64,000 bases of DNA from Bicyclus anynana (Eukaryota > Arthropoda > Insecta > Lepidoptera > Nymphalidae): the NCBI RefSeq assembly GCF_947172395.1, contig NC_069093.1, positions 13,861,561-13,925,560 on the forward strand. Direction: 5' to 3'. Below are positions 1 to 10,311 of the stretch, in pieces. Position 1 is the stretch's first letter. Each line of letters starts with the position of its first letter. The translations under genes and the position numbers were made by a program. The notes beneath the pieces were generated by a model. That model saw nothing but the letters and a program-made list of their open reading frames with translations, ran no database searches and was not told the DNA's origin.

Positions 1-330
1 GATTTTCCGGTATCATATCCGTTAAATGAATATCTCCAAGCTCGCTCTCGACTCTTGAGTTATGTAGTATATTAAGTTCAGAGTGCTAGAGCTGTTTTAA
101 ATTAGTTAAGCTTGATTAAATATAAGATAAATTGCAACGCCTTTTGTGCAACGAACCGCTCTTTCAAATAGACTAGGAGACTGCGTTAGCCAGACCTACC
201 TCACCAGTTTGTAAGCTTGTCATCTTATGCTGCCGTGCTATGACTATTTAATGATATAAGTAAAGCGAAGTATAACCACGAAGCTATAAGCACCTGGCAA
301 CTGTTGTCATAATTTCCCCATGACATCCTG

Positions 331-437
331 TATACAGGTTGTCCCGTAAATAATACGACGTACTCTACAGAGTGATAGCTAACATATCCTACTAAAATAA
401 CGCAATATATGTCGCAGTATATGGGACACCCTGTATA
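331..437. mobile_element. Short MITE, Tc1/mariner-like TA-flanked ends
   Basis: The ends TATACAGGTTGTCCC and GGGACACCCTGTATA are inverted copies with one mismatch and both lie next to TA, as expected for a Tc1/mariner-type target. The 107-bp interior has no coding capacity. Isolated single ends of the same type occur near 34438 and 59365. Confidence 0.6.
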
Positions 438-467
438 AATATTACTTTTAGACCGTTAAAATAGGTT

Positions 468-712
468 ACAATCTCACCTGATGGTTAGTGATGAAGCAAT
501 CTAAGATGGAAGCGGGCTAACTTGTTAGGAGGATCAAAATCCACACCCCTTTTCTGTTTCTACACGACATCGTTCCGGAACGTTAAATCGCCTGGCGGTA
601 CGTCTTAGCCGGTAGTGTGGTAACTAGCCACGGCCGAATCCTCCCACCAGCCGGACCTGGACCAATTAAGAAAACCGTTATCGGACCAGCCGGGGATCAA
701 ACCCAGGACCTC
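468..712 (-). mobile_element. SINE-A, reverse, lacking most of the tRNA-like head
   Basis: Read on the minus strand it carries the SINE-A body (GGCCGTGGCTAGTTAC, ACACGACATCG reversed, TTAGCCCGCTTCCATCTTAG) and ends at the ATTGTAATCT-side tail. The head stops around the CCCGGCTGG part of the B box, and its oligo(A) end is diverged. Confidence 0.75.
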
Positions 713-783
713 CTAATGATGAAGTCTCAAAACGTTGCGGACAATGGTCAACTTTCAACAACAACATCGTTACATAGATTGAA

Positions 784-968
784 TGTAGCCCAGTGGCACG
801 TTGATTCTCTTTCTACGATCGCAAACGCTTCGAAAACTAGAAAGATGTATGGGAATGACATTTGCTATCGACAGGTTACATGATCAAGATCTGTCATTCC
901 CATAAATTTTTCTAGTTTTCAAAGCGTTAGCGATCGTAGAGAGAGAATCGCCGTGCCGCTTGGCTACA
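784..968. mobile_element. FB1 palindromic foldback element, copy 1
   Basis: TGTAGCCCAGTGGCACG at the left is mirrored by CGTGCCGCTTGGCTACA at the right, and the inversion continues inward through CTACGATCGCAAACGCTTCG to GGGAATGACA, about 75 bp per arm. The loop holds GCTATCGACAGGTTACATG. Near-identical elements lie at 47679 and 63803. No protein is encoded. Confidence 0.8.
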
Positions 969-1230
969 GTGGCAGGGCTATTACATTCCCTCGTATACCT
1001 CCACCTTTATGTTTACGACACGAATAACTCACTGAAAAGAGGTAGTTTTCCACCCCTACACGTTTTATTGATGTATCAAGCGAGAACGAGCTATCTGCAA
1101 CAGACAATCGCTTAATAATACTTTGTGGTTTAAATTTTAAAATAGCACATTATACCTACCTTATACCGCTTATCTACTAACAGAAGCAACGCGGTTCGCG
1201 GTTTCTCGCGCATTTCCCGTTAGTTATAGT

Positions 1231-1390
1231 CTGGCAAGTTCGTTGATAACACTCCTATGATATGCGGGTGACAGGGGGAAATATTGCGCGGGTGTAAAAT
1301 CGTACGTGCATCAGTCGTAGGGTTTATATTCATCGCTACACGCCCCCCGGCCCGCGCGCTACATCTGGAGTGTTACGAACGAAGTTGCCA
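1231..1390. mobile_element. MITE with ~24-bp imperfect inverted ends, GC-rich core
   Basis: TGGCAAGTTCGTTGATAACA at the left pairs with the reverse complement of the right end (GTTACGAACGAAGTTGCCA) with a few mismatches. The interior is GC-rich (CGCCCCCCGGCCCGCGCGC) unlike its AT-rich surroundings. The GC-rich stretch at 1180-1230 may belong to the same repeat. Confidence 0.5.
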
Positions 1391-1524
1391 AGTTAGGAAT
1401 ATGGCGATAAAATATAGCTTACTCTTTTATTACTATATAGCTTTCATGAGTTTTTAAAATCATTCGAGTTAAATTGTAACAAACAAACAATTAAATACCT
1501 TTTTATAATTTACATATTTACAAC

Positions 1525-1611
1525 AAACTGAACAATTGATTCAAAATATTCATTTGTAAATAAATTACCCTACACTTTTTAAATGAATATTTTGAATCAA
1601 TTGTTCAGTTT
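1525..1611. repeat. Perfect 31-bp inverted repeat
   Basis: Positions 1525-1555 and 1581-1611 are exact reverse complements (inner part GATTCAAAATATTCATTT), with a 25-nt loop. This is probably a small palindromic transposable element; no target duplication is evident. Confidence 0.7.
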
Positions 1612-1832
1612 ATTGTAGTACCTTTGAGAAGGGTTTGTAAACAATTAAATAAATGCCACTTTACGAGCAAATGTATTGAAAACATAATTTACACATAAAT
1701 ACATTCATTATTGTCGGTGTTATTCAATTAACGTATTTTAAGCGTGTTTTTGAAAAACAATTATTTATCACTAGCTGTAAACAACGTGGTTAGTAAAAAC
1801 CACAGAATAACTATTTATTTTTTTGGGCGAAA

Positions 1833-2128
1833 TCAGTGATAGCCTAGTGGATATAGACCTCTGCCTCCGTTTCCGGAAGATGTGGGTTCGAATCCGGTCC
1901 GGGGCATGCACCTCCAACTTTTCATTTGGGTGCATTTTAAGAAATTAAATATCACGTGTCTCAAACGGTGAAGGAAAACATCGTGAGGAAACCTGCATAC
2001 CAGAGAATTTTCTTAATTCTCTGCGTGTGTGAAGTCTGCCATTCCGCATCGGCCCAGCGTGGTGGACTATTGGCCTAACCCCTATCATTCTGAGAGGAGA
2101 CTCGAGTCGAATATGGGTTGATAACGAA
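1833..2128 (+). mobile_element. SINE-B, nearly full length
   Basis: The A-box-like GTGATAGCCTAGTGG and B-box-like GGGTTCGAATCCGG give a tRNA-derived head. The body contains ATATCACGTGTCTCAAACGG and CATCGTGAGGAAACCTGCAT, and the copy ends at ATATGGGTTGATAACGA. The usual ACTCGAGCTCAGCAGTGAGC stretch near the end is shortened. Confidence 0.85.
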
Positions 2129-2182
2129 ATGCATTATTTCAAAAAGCTTTTGCACATTAAACTGCTTAAGACATCGACATTT

Positions 2183-2466
2183 GACGGCCTCCGTGGCGCA
2201 GTGGTATGCGCGATAGATTTACAAGACGGAGGTTCTGGGTTCGATGCCCAATTGGGTCGATTGAGGTTTTCTGAATTGGTCCAGGTCTAGCTGGTGGGAG
2301 GCCTCGGCCGTGGCTAGTTATACCCTACCGACAAAGACGTACAGCCAAGCGATTTAGCTTTCCGGTACGATGAGTTTCATCCAACTTCTAACAAGTTAGC
2401 CCGCTTTCATCTTAGATTGCATCGCCACTTACCATCAGGTGAGATTGTAGAGAATAAAAAAAAAAT
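2183..2466 (+). mobile_element. SINE-A, near full length with internal deletion
   Basis: The head GGCGCAGTGGTATGCGCG and B box GGGTTCGATGCCC are followed by the family body and an A-rich end. About 40 bp around the region that usually reads GTCGTGTAGAAACCGAAAGG are missing. Confidence 0.85.
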
Positions 2467-2775
2467 CCAGATTCCCCCATTAGTTAGTAAGGGGTTCGAA
2501 ACCCTGGTTTAGACTAATACCTATTCAATAAACATTCAAATTGGATTAATTTAATAATTGATCCAGACAGATATCTAGGTCAAAGATAATTTAGTTTACA
2601 TTCCTCACAAGGCTGGACTATTCAAATTGACTCGGCATTATCTTGTCATATAACTTGTCACCCTTTATCAACGTTATTCGATTTGCTTTGGCCGCCATTG
2701 GTTTGCTTATTGAATAAATTATTGAGGTTAGTAGTACCTAATGGTGCTAGTACAAATATAGTAATGGTGCCATAA
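2467..2775. other. No feature recognised
   Basis: AT-rich spacer without an open frame, splice-flanked exon or repeat that I can assign. Confidence 0.4.
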
Positions 2776-3076
2776 TCTATACTAATATTATAAAGAGAAA
2801 AACTTTGTTTGTATGTTTGTTTGTTTGATTTGCCATTCGAAAGCTACATTATCCACAAGTAACATAGGCTAAATTTTATTTTGGAAAAAATAGGGTTCCG
2901 TAAGATATTTGGGTTTTTCGGACACAAGATGTAAAAAATCAACCAGAAAAGTAGGGTAGGGCTAGGTAGGAGTAGGGTAGGGGTAGGGGTAGGTTAGGGG
3001 TAGGGTAGGGGTAGGATAGGGGTTGTTGAAAGTTTACATCGAGTTTCACGCGGACGAAGTCGCTGGCGTCGGCTAG
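2776..3076 (+). mobile_element. Helitron-like element carrying a minisatellite
   Basis: It starts TCTATACTAATATTATAAAG after an A and ends GTCGGCTAG before a T, matching the Helitron rule of 5' TC, 3' CTRR and A/T target. Near the 3' end ACGCGGACGAAGTCGC is the family's conserved segment. The interior is replaced or expanded by a GTAGG-type tandem array. There is no Rep/helicase coding, so it is non-autonomous. Confidence 0.7.
2951..3026. repeat. GTAGG/GTAGGG minisatellite
   Basis: Tandem units alternate GTAGG, GTAGGG and GTAGGGG for about 75 bp inside the Helitron-like element. They resemble but do not equal the insect telomere unit TTAGG. Confidence 0.85.
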
Positions 3077-3082
3077 TGTACA

Positions 3083-3155
3083 AATAAATAAATAACAAAA
3101 GACAACACATACATCGCTACCTAGCCCCGAAGTAAGTGTTAGCTTGTTATGGGTA
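3083..3155 (-). mobile_element. SINE-C 3' fragment
   Basis: The reverse complement (CATAACAAGCTAACACTTAC, GGGGCTAGGTAGCGATG) matches the 3' part of the SINE-C copy at 43019-43303, including the TTATTTATTT end. Confidence 0.7.
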
Positions 3156-3295
3156 CAAATAGTGAATATGACCTCTCTTCGATTTGAAGGGTGTAGGTTC
3201 GAATCCGGTCCGGGGCGTTCACCTCCAACTTTTCAGTTATTTGCATTAAGAGATTAAATGCCACGTGTCTCAATCGGTGAAGGAAAAAACACAAG
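3155..3295 (+). mobile_element. SINE-B fragment, truncated at both ends
   Basis: It contains ATATGACCTCTCTTCG, GGTTCGAATCCGGTCCGGGG and CACGTGTCTCAATCGGTGAA, then stops abruptly. Confidence 0.75.
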
Positions 3296-3309
3296 TCGCC
3301 ATTGTATAC

Positions 3310-3415
3310 AATATTTTGTACGTTGTTTACCATTCGACTAAATGGAATTAAGACAATTTGCCACTTTTGTCCGCCTCAGTTTCGACGCATTAGTGACATA
3401 TCTAATAGTATAAAA
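3310..3415. repeat. Dispersed repeat, copy 1
   Basis: The segment with TTTGTCCGCCTCAGTTT and CTAATAGTATAAAAT recurs at 45575-45690 in the same orientation at roughly 75-80% identity by eye. The family is unknown. Confidence 0.5.
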
Positions 3416-3724
3416 TCTTTGTTTGTAACAAATTCAAATACGCTTAGTACGGATTTTAAATATTTTAGCTTTCACCACTTGCCCACTACAGTTAAATTTG
3501 TAATTTTAACGGTTTATTTAATATAATATAGGTAGATTTACTTACGTAAATTTTATAAAACTAAATATGAAATTCTACTTCCACTTGGGTAAGCTTCCAC
3601 CTTCACACAGGAAGTAAAAGTATAACAAATTGTAATGTTGTCATAAATTGTAAGTTTTTTTTTTATTGAGAAATAATACAATATGGAACTTAAGCTAACT
3701 TATCCTAATAACTATACAAAATCA

Positions 3725-3960
3725 TGCCCACGTGGAATGGTGGCAAGAATACTGGCTGCATTTCCGCGCTGGTAAGTTATAATACTGTATGAATGATTTT
3801 AAAAAGAGCAACTGTTGAATTTCTTGCCGGTTTCTCAGCAGAACCTGCCTTCCGAGCCGGTGGTAGAATCTATACAAATAATCAACTGACGTATCAAAAG
3901 TGCTTGTAAACTGAGCCTACTTTCAATAAATTAATTTCAATTGAATACTCTTTTTTTAAT
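3725..3960 (+). mobile_element. LINE 3' end, 5'-truncated
   Basis: GAGCAACTGTTGAATTTCTT, CCGAGCCGGTGGTAGA and AAGTGCTTGTAAACTGAGCC recur at 31085-31265, where the copy ends in a (TGATT)n tail. Tail type and truncation fit a non-LTR retrotransposon 3' UTR. Confidence 0.55.
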
Positions 3961-4155
3961 TTATAATTTTGTAAGCTTTTGGTTCATAATTATTAACAAA
4001 CATAAATCTATCCGACTATCTACAGTTGATTTTACTGTCCAAATGTGAAAGTTCGGACATTTTACAATATAAGCATACAAATCGTTAATTTTCACAGCTG
4101 CAACGAAATATTATATTCGTTTTTCCTGTTGAAGAATTTAACTGTATAATGCAGT

Positions 4156-4413
4156 TGTGGTTTTTATTTCAAAATGCTTTCCACCCAATAGCTTGGAAAT
4201 AGTTTAATTATTTAAAAAAATACGGTAATCAGCTAGCTTTTTGTTGTGTCCACTGTCAATTATTTCGAAAAGGATTAAAGAAAATAATATTTTAACTTTT
4301 TGTGTTAAAAAATATTCAATATTTCCCATTTTCACCAGCCTACATATCGTAAGCGGTTGAACTGACTTTGTAGAAACAGTAGCTAAAAATCGGATTTCCA
4401 AATAAAAACCACA
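4156..4413. mobile_element. Possible MITE with 14-bp perfect inverted ends
   Basis: TGTGGTTTTTATTT at 4156-4169 is the exact reverse complement of AAATAAAAACCACA at 4400-4413. The 258-bp AT-rich interior is non-coding. The evidence is the end symmetry only. Confidence 0.4.
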
Positions 4414-4463
4414 TTAAAATCGGTTTACCTGTTTAATTACTATGGCGCCACAGACGCACGCAC

Positions 4464-4646
4464 GCTGACGCCGCGCGGTGGTTCCCGTTCCCGTAGGAAT
4501 ACGAGGATAATATAAAGCCTTCCTCGATAAATGAGCTATTTAACACTGAAATATTTTTTAAAATCGGACCAGTAGTTCCTGAGATTAGCGCGTTCAAGCA
4601 AACAAACAAACAAACGAACTCTTTAGCTTTATAATATTAGTATAGA
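4464..4646 (-). mobile_element. Helitron-like element, 3' CTAG lost
   Basis: The minus-strand start (TCTATACTAATATTATAAAG at 4646) is intact next to the A/T junction. The body has GCGCTAATCTCAGGAACT, and the CGCGCGGCGTCAG end stops before CTAG. Confidence 0.7.
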
Positions 4647-4668
4647 TAAATAACGATCAAACTTTTGG

Positions 4669-4890
4669 CTGGTGGGAGGCTTTCGGCCGTGGCTAGTTAC
4701 CATCCTACCGACAAAGACGTACCGTCAAGCGATTTAGCGTTCCGGTACGATGTCGTGTAGAAACCGAAAGGGGTATGGATTTTCATCCTCCTCCTAACAA
4801 GTTAGCCCGCTTCCATCTTAGATTGCATCATCACTTACCATCAGGTGATATTGTCAAGGGCTAACTTGTTAAAAATAATAAAAAAAAACT
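4669..4890 (+). mobile_element. SINE-A, 5'-truncated
   Basis: It begins at GGCTGGTGGGAGGC, so the tRNA-like head is absent, and runs to the A-rich end. Confidence 0.85.
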
Positions 4891-5013
4891 TATTAGTATC
4901 TAACAAACTTTGGCTCGTGGGTTGAGAAAGAAAACCAATTTCTACCGCAAGTTACAAGCACAGCAAACAGCCACATTTCTTTTATTAAGCCAAATAATTT
5001 AATATATCACACA

Positions 5014-5237
5014 CTAGCCGAAGCCCGATTTTAACCGCGTATTTGCAATTTACGGGAGAGTACGGGTATTAAATATAGCCTATGACACTAACAAATATCT
5101 TGGTCTCTAATGGTAAAAGAATTTTCAGTTAAGTAGATTTAGGGATCTAGATTTAGGGATTTTCGGTTAAGTAGATTTAGGGATGATCCCCTAGAACACT
5201 ACAAACTTTACATCTTTATAATATTAGTAGGTATAGA
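5014..5237 (-). mobile_element. Helitron-like element with internal tandem duplication
   Basis: CTAG lies at 5014-5017 (3' end on the minus strand) and the start near 5237 reads CTACTAATATTATAAAG on the minus strand. Inside, the motif AAGTAGATTTAGGGAT is duplicated about 45 bp apart. The copy is old and diverged. Confidence 0.55.
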
Positions 5238-5288
5238 TTTGTTGCTTTATTGAAAAAGAAAGAAAGAAAAATGCGTTTATTTCGAAAC

Positions 5289-5357
5289 TATGCCACACAT
5301 CACAATATCTCCAGTACACCAGGACATCCAGGACAATACCCTGCGATGTGTGGCATA
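5289..5357. repeat. Small hairpin
   Basis: TATGCCACACATC (5289-5301) and GATGTGTGGCATA (5345-5357) are exact inverted copies with a 43-nt loop. Confidence 0.45.
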
Positions 5358-5710
5358 ACCCAGAAAATGGCCCCAGCTCAGCATAATGCTACGTGACCAT
5401 TTGAATTTGGACACGGAGCGCTGATTTTCAGTTGGAACCACAGATTGGGTAACGCCACCAACACAGCCAACACAACCTTATAATCTAAACTAATACTTAC
5501 ACTGACATTAAACTGAAAAATATTGTTGTATTGTTTCAATACAAATACTTTATACAGTTCATCCTTCGGCTGTAGGAAATAAAATGTGATTAAGTGCATT
5601 CACAGCCGCGAGTGTGACCCAGTAAAGATTTTATGGCGCTATTACATCGCTGCGAGTACGTCTCGCGTCGTGTGAAGACGCTTTATGTAGTAGTTTGTAC
5701 AGTTTTTTTC

Positions 5711-5975
5711 ATTATCGTTATCATCATTATCAGCCGATGGACGTCCACTGCTGGACATAGGCCTCTTACATGGACTTCCAAGCACAACGACCTCGAGCCG
5801 CCAGCATCCAGCGGCTCCCTGCAACCTGCTTGATGTCCTCGGTCCACTTAGTGGGAGGTCGACCAACACTGCGCTTTCCGGTGCGGGGTCGCCATTCCAG
5901 CACTTTGGGACCCCAACGTCCAATTGCTTCGAACTATGTGGCTTACCCACTTCAGCTTCGCAACTCGCTGAGCTA
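5711..5975 (-). mobile_element. RTE-type LINE tail, 5'-truncated
   Basis: Minus-strand frames retain the C-terminal signature of RTE reverse transcriptases (LKW..GH..R, VPKCWNGDPAPESAV, R..VGRP..W shifted between frames) and end at CCATCGGCTGATAATGATG. It is frameshifted and non-functional. Confidence 0.75.
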
Positions 5976-6919
5976 TTTTAGAGACTTTTTTATTGAAGAT
6001 AATATTAGGGTTATGCGCATGGGTTAAAATGTTATTTTGCAAACTCTTGTTATACAGTGCCGTACAAAATGGGTAAAAGGGCATTAAAAAAACTTCGCTG
6101 TCCGTCCGTCCATCTGTGACCATGTCATCTCATGAACCGTACCTAATAGTTAGACAGTTGAAATTTCACTGATGATATCATGTCTGTTGTCATAAAAGAG
6201 ATTGTTTACAGTTTTTTATGGATGGTACGGAATCCTTGTCCGGTTTTTTGAAATAGTTATACACTGTATCATGCACGGCACTCATCAGCGGATCTACGGT
6301 GTTTTACGTTTACGGTTCATGACGAACGATATTTTAAATTACTATAAAATTACTCTTAAAAAAACTCATTATCATCCAATATCATTATCATCATATCAGC
6401 CGACGAACGTTCACTGTTTTGTTTGGAAAAAATATGTTTGGAAACCCGTACAAAAGGCCCAAGTCTTGACATAGATCTTTCTCCTATATAAATCTCTCTT
6501 AGTGTGTTTTGACTTAAATGTTTTTTTGTAAAACAACATTAAAATATGACCTTGACATCAGAAAATCCAAACACGAAGTTAAATTCGAATGAAAGACGTC
6601 TTAAGGGTCGTGAAAATACGCACTATTACCGTTACAGAATTCTTAATAATACAATAGAAGGGACTCGATCGATTTACCAGCTCTTATTGATGTATCCAGT
6701 GACGCTGACTAGCTATGTTACAGTTCAGGAACTATTGCCATACTGAGTGCTTGACTGCGTAGACAGCTATGACAATAGAGCGGAGTTAAAGAGGTGCGGA
6801 CAACGTTCGCATCTGTCAATAAATTGTGAAATTACACGAATAATGTGTTTTTTTTTGACTTGAAGGGTGATACGAACCGAATATTTTGACATTTATATAT
6901 GGATGTGTTACGATAGTTT
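5976..6919. other. No gene recognised; decayed repeats
   Basis: AT-rich. A faint reverse RTE-tail trace sits at 6366-6470 (CATATCAGCCGACGAACG) and a GTCCGTCCGTCC stretch at 6099. The open frames at 6202 and 6546 lack family features and are probably chance. Confidence 0.4.
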
Positions 6920-7032
6920 TATAACTTGCAAGTGCGAATTTCGACTTCACTTCTATCTCTCTCTGTTTAACATGATACTATTGAATGAGAAAGATAGTGG
7001 ATAGAATTCGAAACTAGCACTTGCGTGTTATA
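6920..7032. mobile_element. Short MITE with imperfect 25-bp ends
   Basis: TATAACTTGCAAGTGCGAAT and the reverse complement of CTAGCACTTGCGTGTTATA match imperfectly. The centre holds a second nested inversion (CTATCTCTCTCTG / GAGAAAGATAG). A related centre appears near 12280-12330. Confidence 0.5.
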
Positions 7033-7564
7033 CAAAACATTGTTAGAGGATAGGCGTGCTGATGATAGAGGTACGAGTAGCCTGCACTGGAAAAACTTGG
7101 GGTACCGTTAGACGTGTTTCTGGGCTCGCCCAAATCCCCCGTTGACGCCGTTGAGGTCCAATTAAAGAACCTATGGCACTTAAAAATTCAGGAAAAAAAT
7201 GAATAACGATGCATGTGTACGCCCAGACCAATTTTTTCATTCTCCATCTTTTTTTTAAAATGAAATTACAGGGCAAAGATATATTTATTTGTTCAATACA
7301 CAACGGTAAGATATTTAAACAATGCTGCGACTATACTCCTTGTACCGCCTCTATTATCCCAACGTCAGATCGCCTCAACACGACACCGAGGAAGATGACA
7401 GTTCACTGAACCGATTCACGCTAACAGGGGGAGTTATTTTGATTATGTACGTCACTGTACTCGAGATGGTGGCTTCTCACGGGACGAAAATCACGCATAG
7501 CTTCTTTTTAATCTCTGGTTTATTTGTATTTGTGTGTCTGTGACATTGTAGCTTCACTTCAGAG
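7033..7564. other. No feature recognised
   Basis: Open frames at 7043-7303 (minus) and 7322-7543 (plus) overlap each other. They have no recognisable domain, splice context or codon bias. Confidence 0.35.
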
Positions 7565-7733
7565 GGCCTAGTGGCAGTTTGATACTGTTACTATCGCGTA
7601 AACGTAAACGCGAATTTTTAAGAAATTGAAACAGCACCATCTAGTGGTACTACTGCACAACTATTTCAATTTCATATAAATTTACGTTAACGCGATAGTA
7701 ACAGTATGAAAATATTGAAAACTTCCACTTGGC
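7565..7733. mobile_element. MITE with long imperfect inverted ends
   Basis: CTAGTGGCAGTTTGATACTG is mirrored at the right by a segment ending ACTTCCACTTGGC. The inner 22 bp (ACTGTTACTATCGCG core, 7584-7605 and 7684-7705) pair with one mismatch. The centre has CACCATCTAGTGGTAC. Non-coding. Confidence 0.7.
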
Positions 7734-7934
7734 ACACAGGTGTATGACTTCATTTGGATGTAATGTTTTAATTAACTGATTTTTCGGAAGAAGGAAAACT
7801 TTCTAGATAGGTACAATCATTTAAGTAAAAAGATTGAGGTACAATTGAAGAAAAGCGATTCGCGGCGACAGTTCACACGAGTTATTTCTCTGATCCAGGT
7901 GAAAAAACATGCACAATTTTTTACTTAATCTGAG

Positions 7935-8120
7935 AAAAGAGGAGTGTTATAAGCTTAATTTGTTTATTTAAAAAAACAAGTACACACTTTCTAAACCCAT
8001 AAAATTTCAAGTTCACTTTGTGCATTTCTATTTATGTATGTGGCGTCTTAATTTCAAAATGGACGGACCGATTTAGATGCAGCGACGATTTTTTTAATAG
8101 AGAGCTAGATTTCGGGATTT
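7935..8120 (+). repeat. Dispersed repeat (AGAGGAGTGTTATAAGCTT type)
   Basis: AAAAGAGGAGTGTTATAAGC followed by GGACGGACCGATTT matches, in the opposite orientation, the segment at 13390-13622. The class is unknown. Confidence 0.5.
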
Positions 8121-8259
8121 TTTTTATGGTTACTAACGACCATGAAGATTAGGCAAGCTAATCCGAGTAAATCGAAGAAGAAAGAAGATGATGGATTTGG
8201 AAAATTTTATATTTAACGTAATTTTTGAAATCGCGTATAACTCCAAAGAAAATGTATTA

Positions 8260-8299
8260 CTGCAATCTCATCTGGGAATAATCCCAGGTGAGATTGCAG
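8260..8299. repeat. 18-bp hairpin with 4-nt loop
   Basis: CTGCAATCTCATCTGGGA and TCCCAGGTGAGATTGCAG pair with a single mismatch around ATAA. The arm resembles the CAATCTCACCTGATGG motif of SINE-A. Confidence 0.7.
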
Positions 8300-9174
8300 G
8301 GTTCTATATTTTCTGTTTGCGCCCGTAGATTTCGGATTCTAGTTCGTTTGAACTAAATAAATAATTACTCTACTACTAAAAATATCCTCTGAGGGCATAG
8401 AATGTTGTTTAAAAAGTTTTATTTGCTAGGCACGCTTTTCTACGTACAAGTAATCTGGATTCAGCACCGTCTTTGGGGGATTGAGAACATCTCTACGAAT
8501 AGAGATGTGCCTAAAATGTAAATAAGTAGAGATGTGTCTAAAAAGTAAATATAAACCCCAGAAATTAAGTTAAACTAACATTATTATGTCTGCGATGGTA
8601 CAAAATATTTTTTTGTTTATAAAATGGATTATAAACAAAAGTGTATATATAAAGATGTCAAATAATGGAAAAGGAGATGTCCAAATTGTGCCCACTCATT
8701 AGAACGATACAAAAATGAAAATTGTATTAAAATCTTTTATTTTTCACTAGATTATTCTTTTTGAAATAATATAATTGGAAAATAAACTGTAAAACTGGAA
8801 AATAAAAAAAAAATTCATACTTTACGAATGCGTAATTCACTGAATGCCATACGGCATTGGATTACCAAATCACGCAGATTACTGTGTAAAGACGTACAAA
8901 ATCTTTACCCCTTTAAAGATACTGTACCTATATTATATCTTTACGTAGTTTCAGCAATTCCGTGGGATGCCGCCCTAATATCTCTTGTTTGTGTCATCAA
9001 TGTTTACATCATCTGCTTTTAATAGCACATTGTGTAATAGCTTCTCACAGAAAGAACTTTCTGAATTTAAATATTACACGACATTTTATTAGCATGACGG
9101 ATTGTGGGAGGACGGTGTAAGATAACAGGAAGTACGAAAAATATATATTTTAAGTCTAGTAAACTCTTTGTGTA
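8300..9174. other. No gene recognised
   Basis: AT-rich. It contains a 26-bp imperfect tandem pair at about 8499-8552 (TAGAGATGTG.CTAAAA). The frame at 8828-9022 shows no domain. Confidence 0.4.
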
Positions 9175-9481
9175 GCCGTGATAGCCCAGTGAATATGACC
9201 TCTGCCTCCGATTCCAGAGGACGTGGGTTCGAATCCGGTCCGGGGCATGCACCTTCAACTTTTCAGTTGTGTGCATTTTAAGAAAATAAATATCACGTGT
9301 TTCAAACGGTGAAGGAAACCTGCATACCAGAGAATTTTCTTAATTCTCTGCGTGTGTGAAGTCTGCCAATCCGCATTGGGCCAGCTTGGTGGACTATTGG
9401 CCTTGGTGAATGAGACGGGTTACCTCTCATTCTGAAAGGAGACTCGAGCTCAGCAGTGAGCCGAATATGGGTTGATAATGA
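9175..9481 (+). mobile_element. SINE-B, near full length
   Basis: It runs from GCCGTGATAGCCCAGTG to GAATATGGGTTGATAATG, with a small deletion removing CATCGTGAGG. Confidence 0.85.
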
Positions 9482-9541
9482 ACGAAACTATTTGTATATT
9501 TGCTTTGTTTGACTTATGAGTCTTAATTAAAATTGGAGTAG

Positions 9542-10026
9542 GTAAACCGCCATCGACTTCGTTCGCGTGGAAATCAATGTAAACTTTCAAGTCCTATTTC
9601 AACACTTTAGGGGTCGTATTTTTAAAATTCTTGAATTACATTATATTTTGTATTTCTTTTAATGATTTATAAACAAATTCTTAAAACTGTGACTCTAAAA
9701 ATGAACGACTTTCCATACAGACTATCAACTCCTGTTTCAACCCCTTCGTATTTAATTTTTCGCAATAAAAAGTATCCTATAACCTTTTCTATATTATGGT
9801 CTTAAACCGTGCCAAGTTTCATTTGAATTCATTCAATAGTTTCAGTGTGAAGCCCGGTCAACAAAATCACGGACAGGCAGACAAACAGACAGACAGACAA
9901 AACATAGAAAAAAAATATTTTTGGCTTCAGTATCGATTATATTATAATGCCCGGTAACAAATATTTTCAAAATATCTTCAATGTACAGAATGTGACTGTT
10001 ACAGTTTTATTATAAGTATAGATTTC
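9542..10026 (-). repeat. Old Helitron-like or LINE-derived repeat
   Basis: The left side has GACTTCGTTCGCGTGGAAAT as in Helitron 3' ends, and the right end TATAAGTATAGAT resembles their reversed starts. The middle AATCACGGACAGGCAGACA is typical of a second lepidopteran dispersed family. A related copy may be 40395-40707. Confidence 0.4.
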
Positions 10027-10069
10027 TCGTATTTATAGCCATCTTGGGAAATAAATAAAGGAGAACTTC

Positions 10070-10300
10070 GTCTTGTCTTTGCCGATTCGCCAACAGCGAC
10101 TGGAGACTCTGTCAGATCACACGCGGGCTTCGATTATGCGCCCTCATGTGACTTTTGTACCCTATTTTTGCGTGAAATGTCCTGGAGCAGACAGGACAAG
10201 TTAGGGTACCGTCCACATAATTATATGAGATATTGGAGGGTGGCTTGGCCTTAAGTTGCTCATGACGATTATCCAGATCCCGCCTCCGACTATCTTCAAA
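10070..10300 (-). mobile_element. LINE C-terminal fragment with C2H2 finger
   Basis: The minus frame reads ...RRRDLDNRHEQLKAKPP... followed by a C2H2 unit: CPVC, then F, then HMRAH. Such a terminal zinc finger is seen at the C-terminus of some non-LTR reverse transcriptases, and only this tail remains. The same open frame continues upstream into an unrelated SINE-C fragment, so the 105-residue frame is a chimera and not a gene. Confidence 0.6.
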
Positions 10301-10311
10301 ACCAAACCAAA

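Noticed and set aside
617..883. 88-residue plus-strand frame
   Set aside because: It is a reading of a reversed SINE-A fragment joined to FB1 copy 1; no independent coding evidence.
5642..6123. Overlapping frames with PESAVLVDLPLSGPRTSS-like text
   Set aside because: They are shifted readings of an RTE LINE tail and recur with every such tail (20243, 29930).
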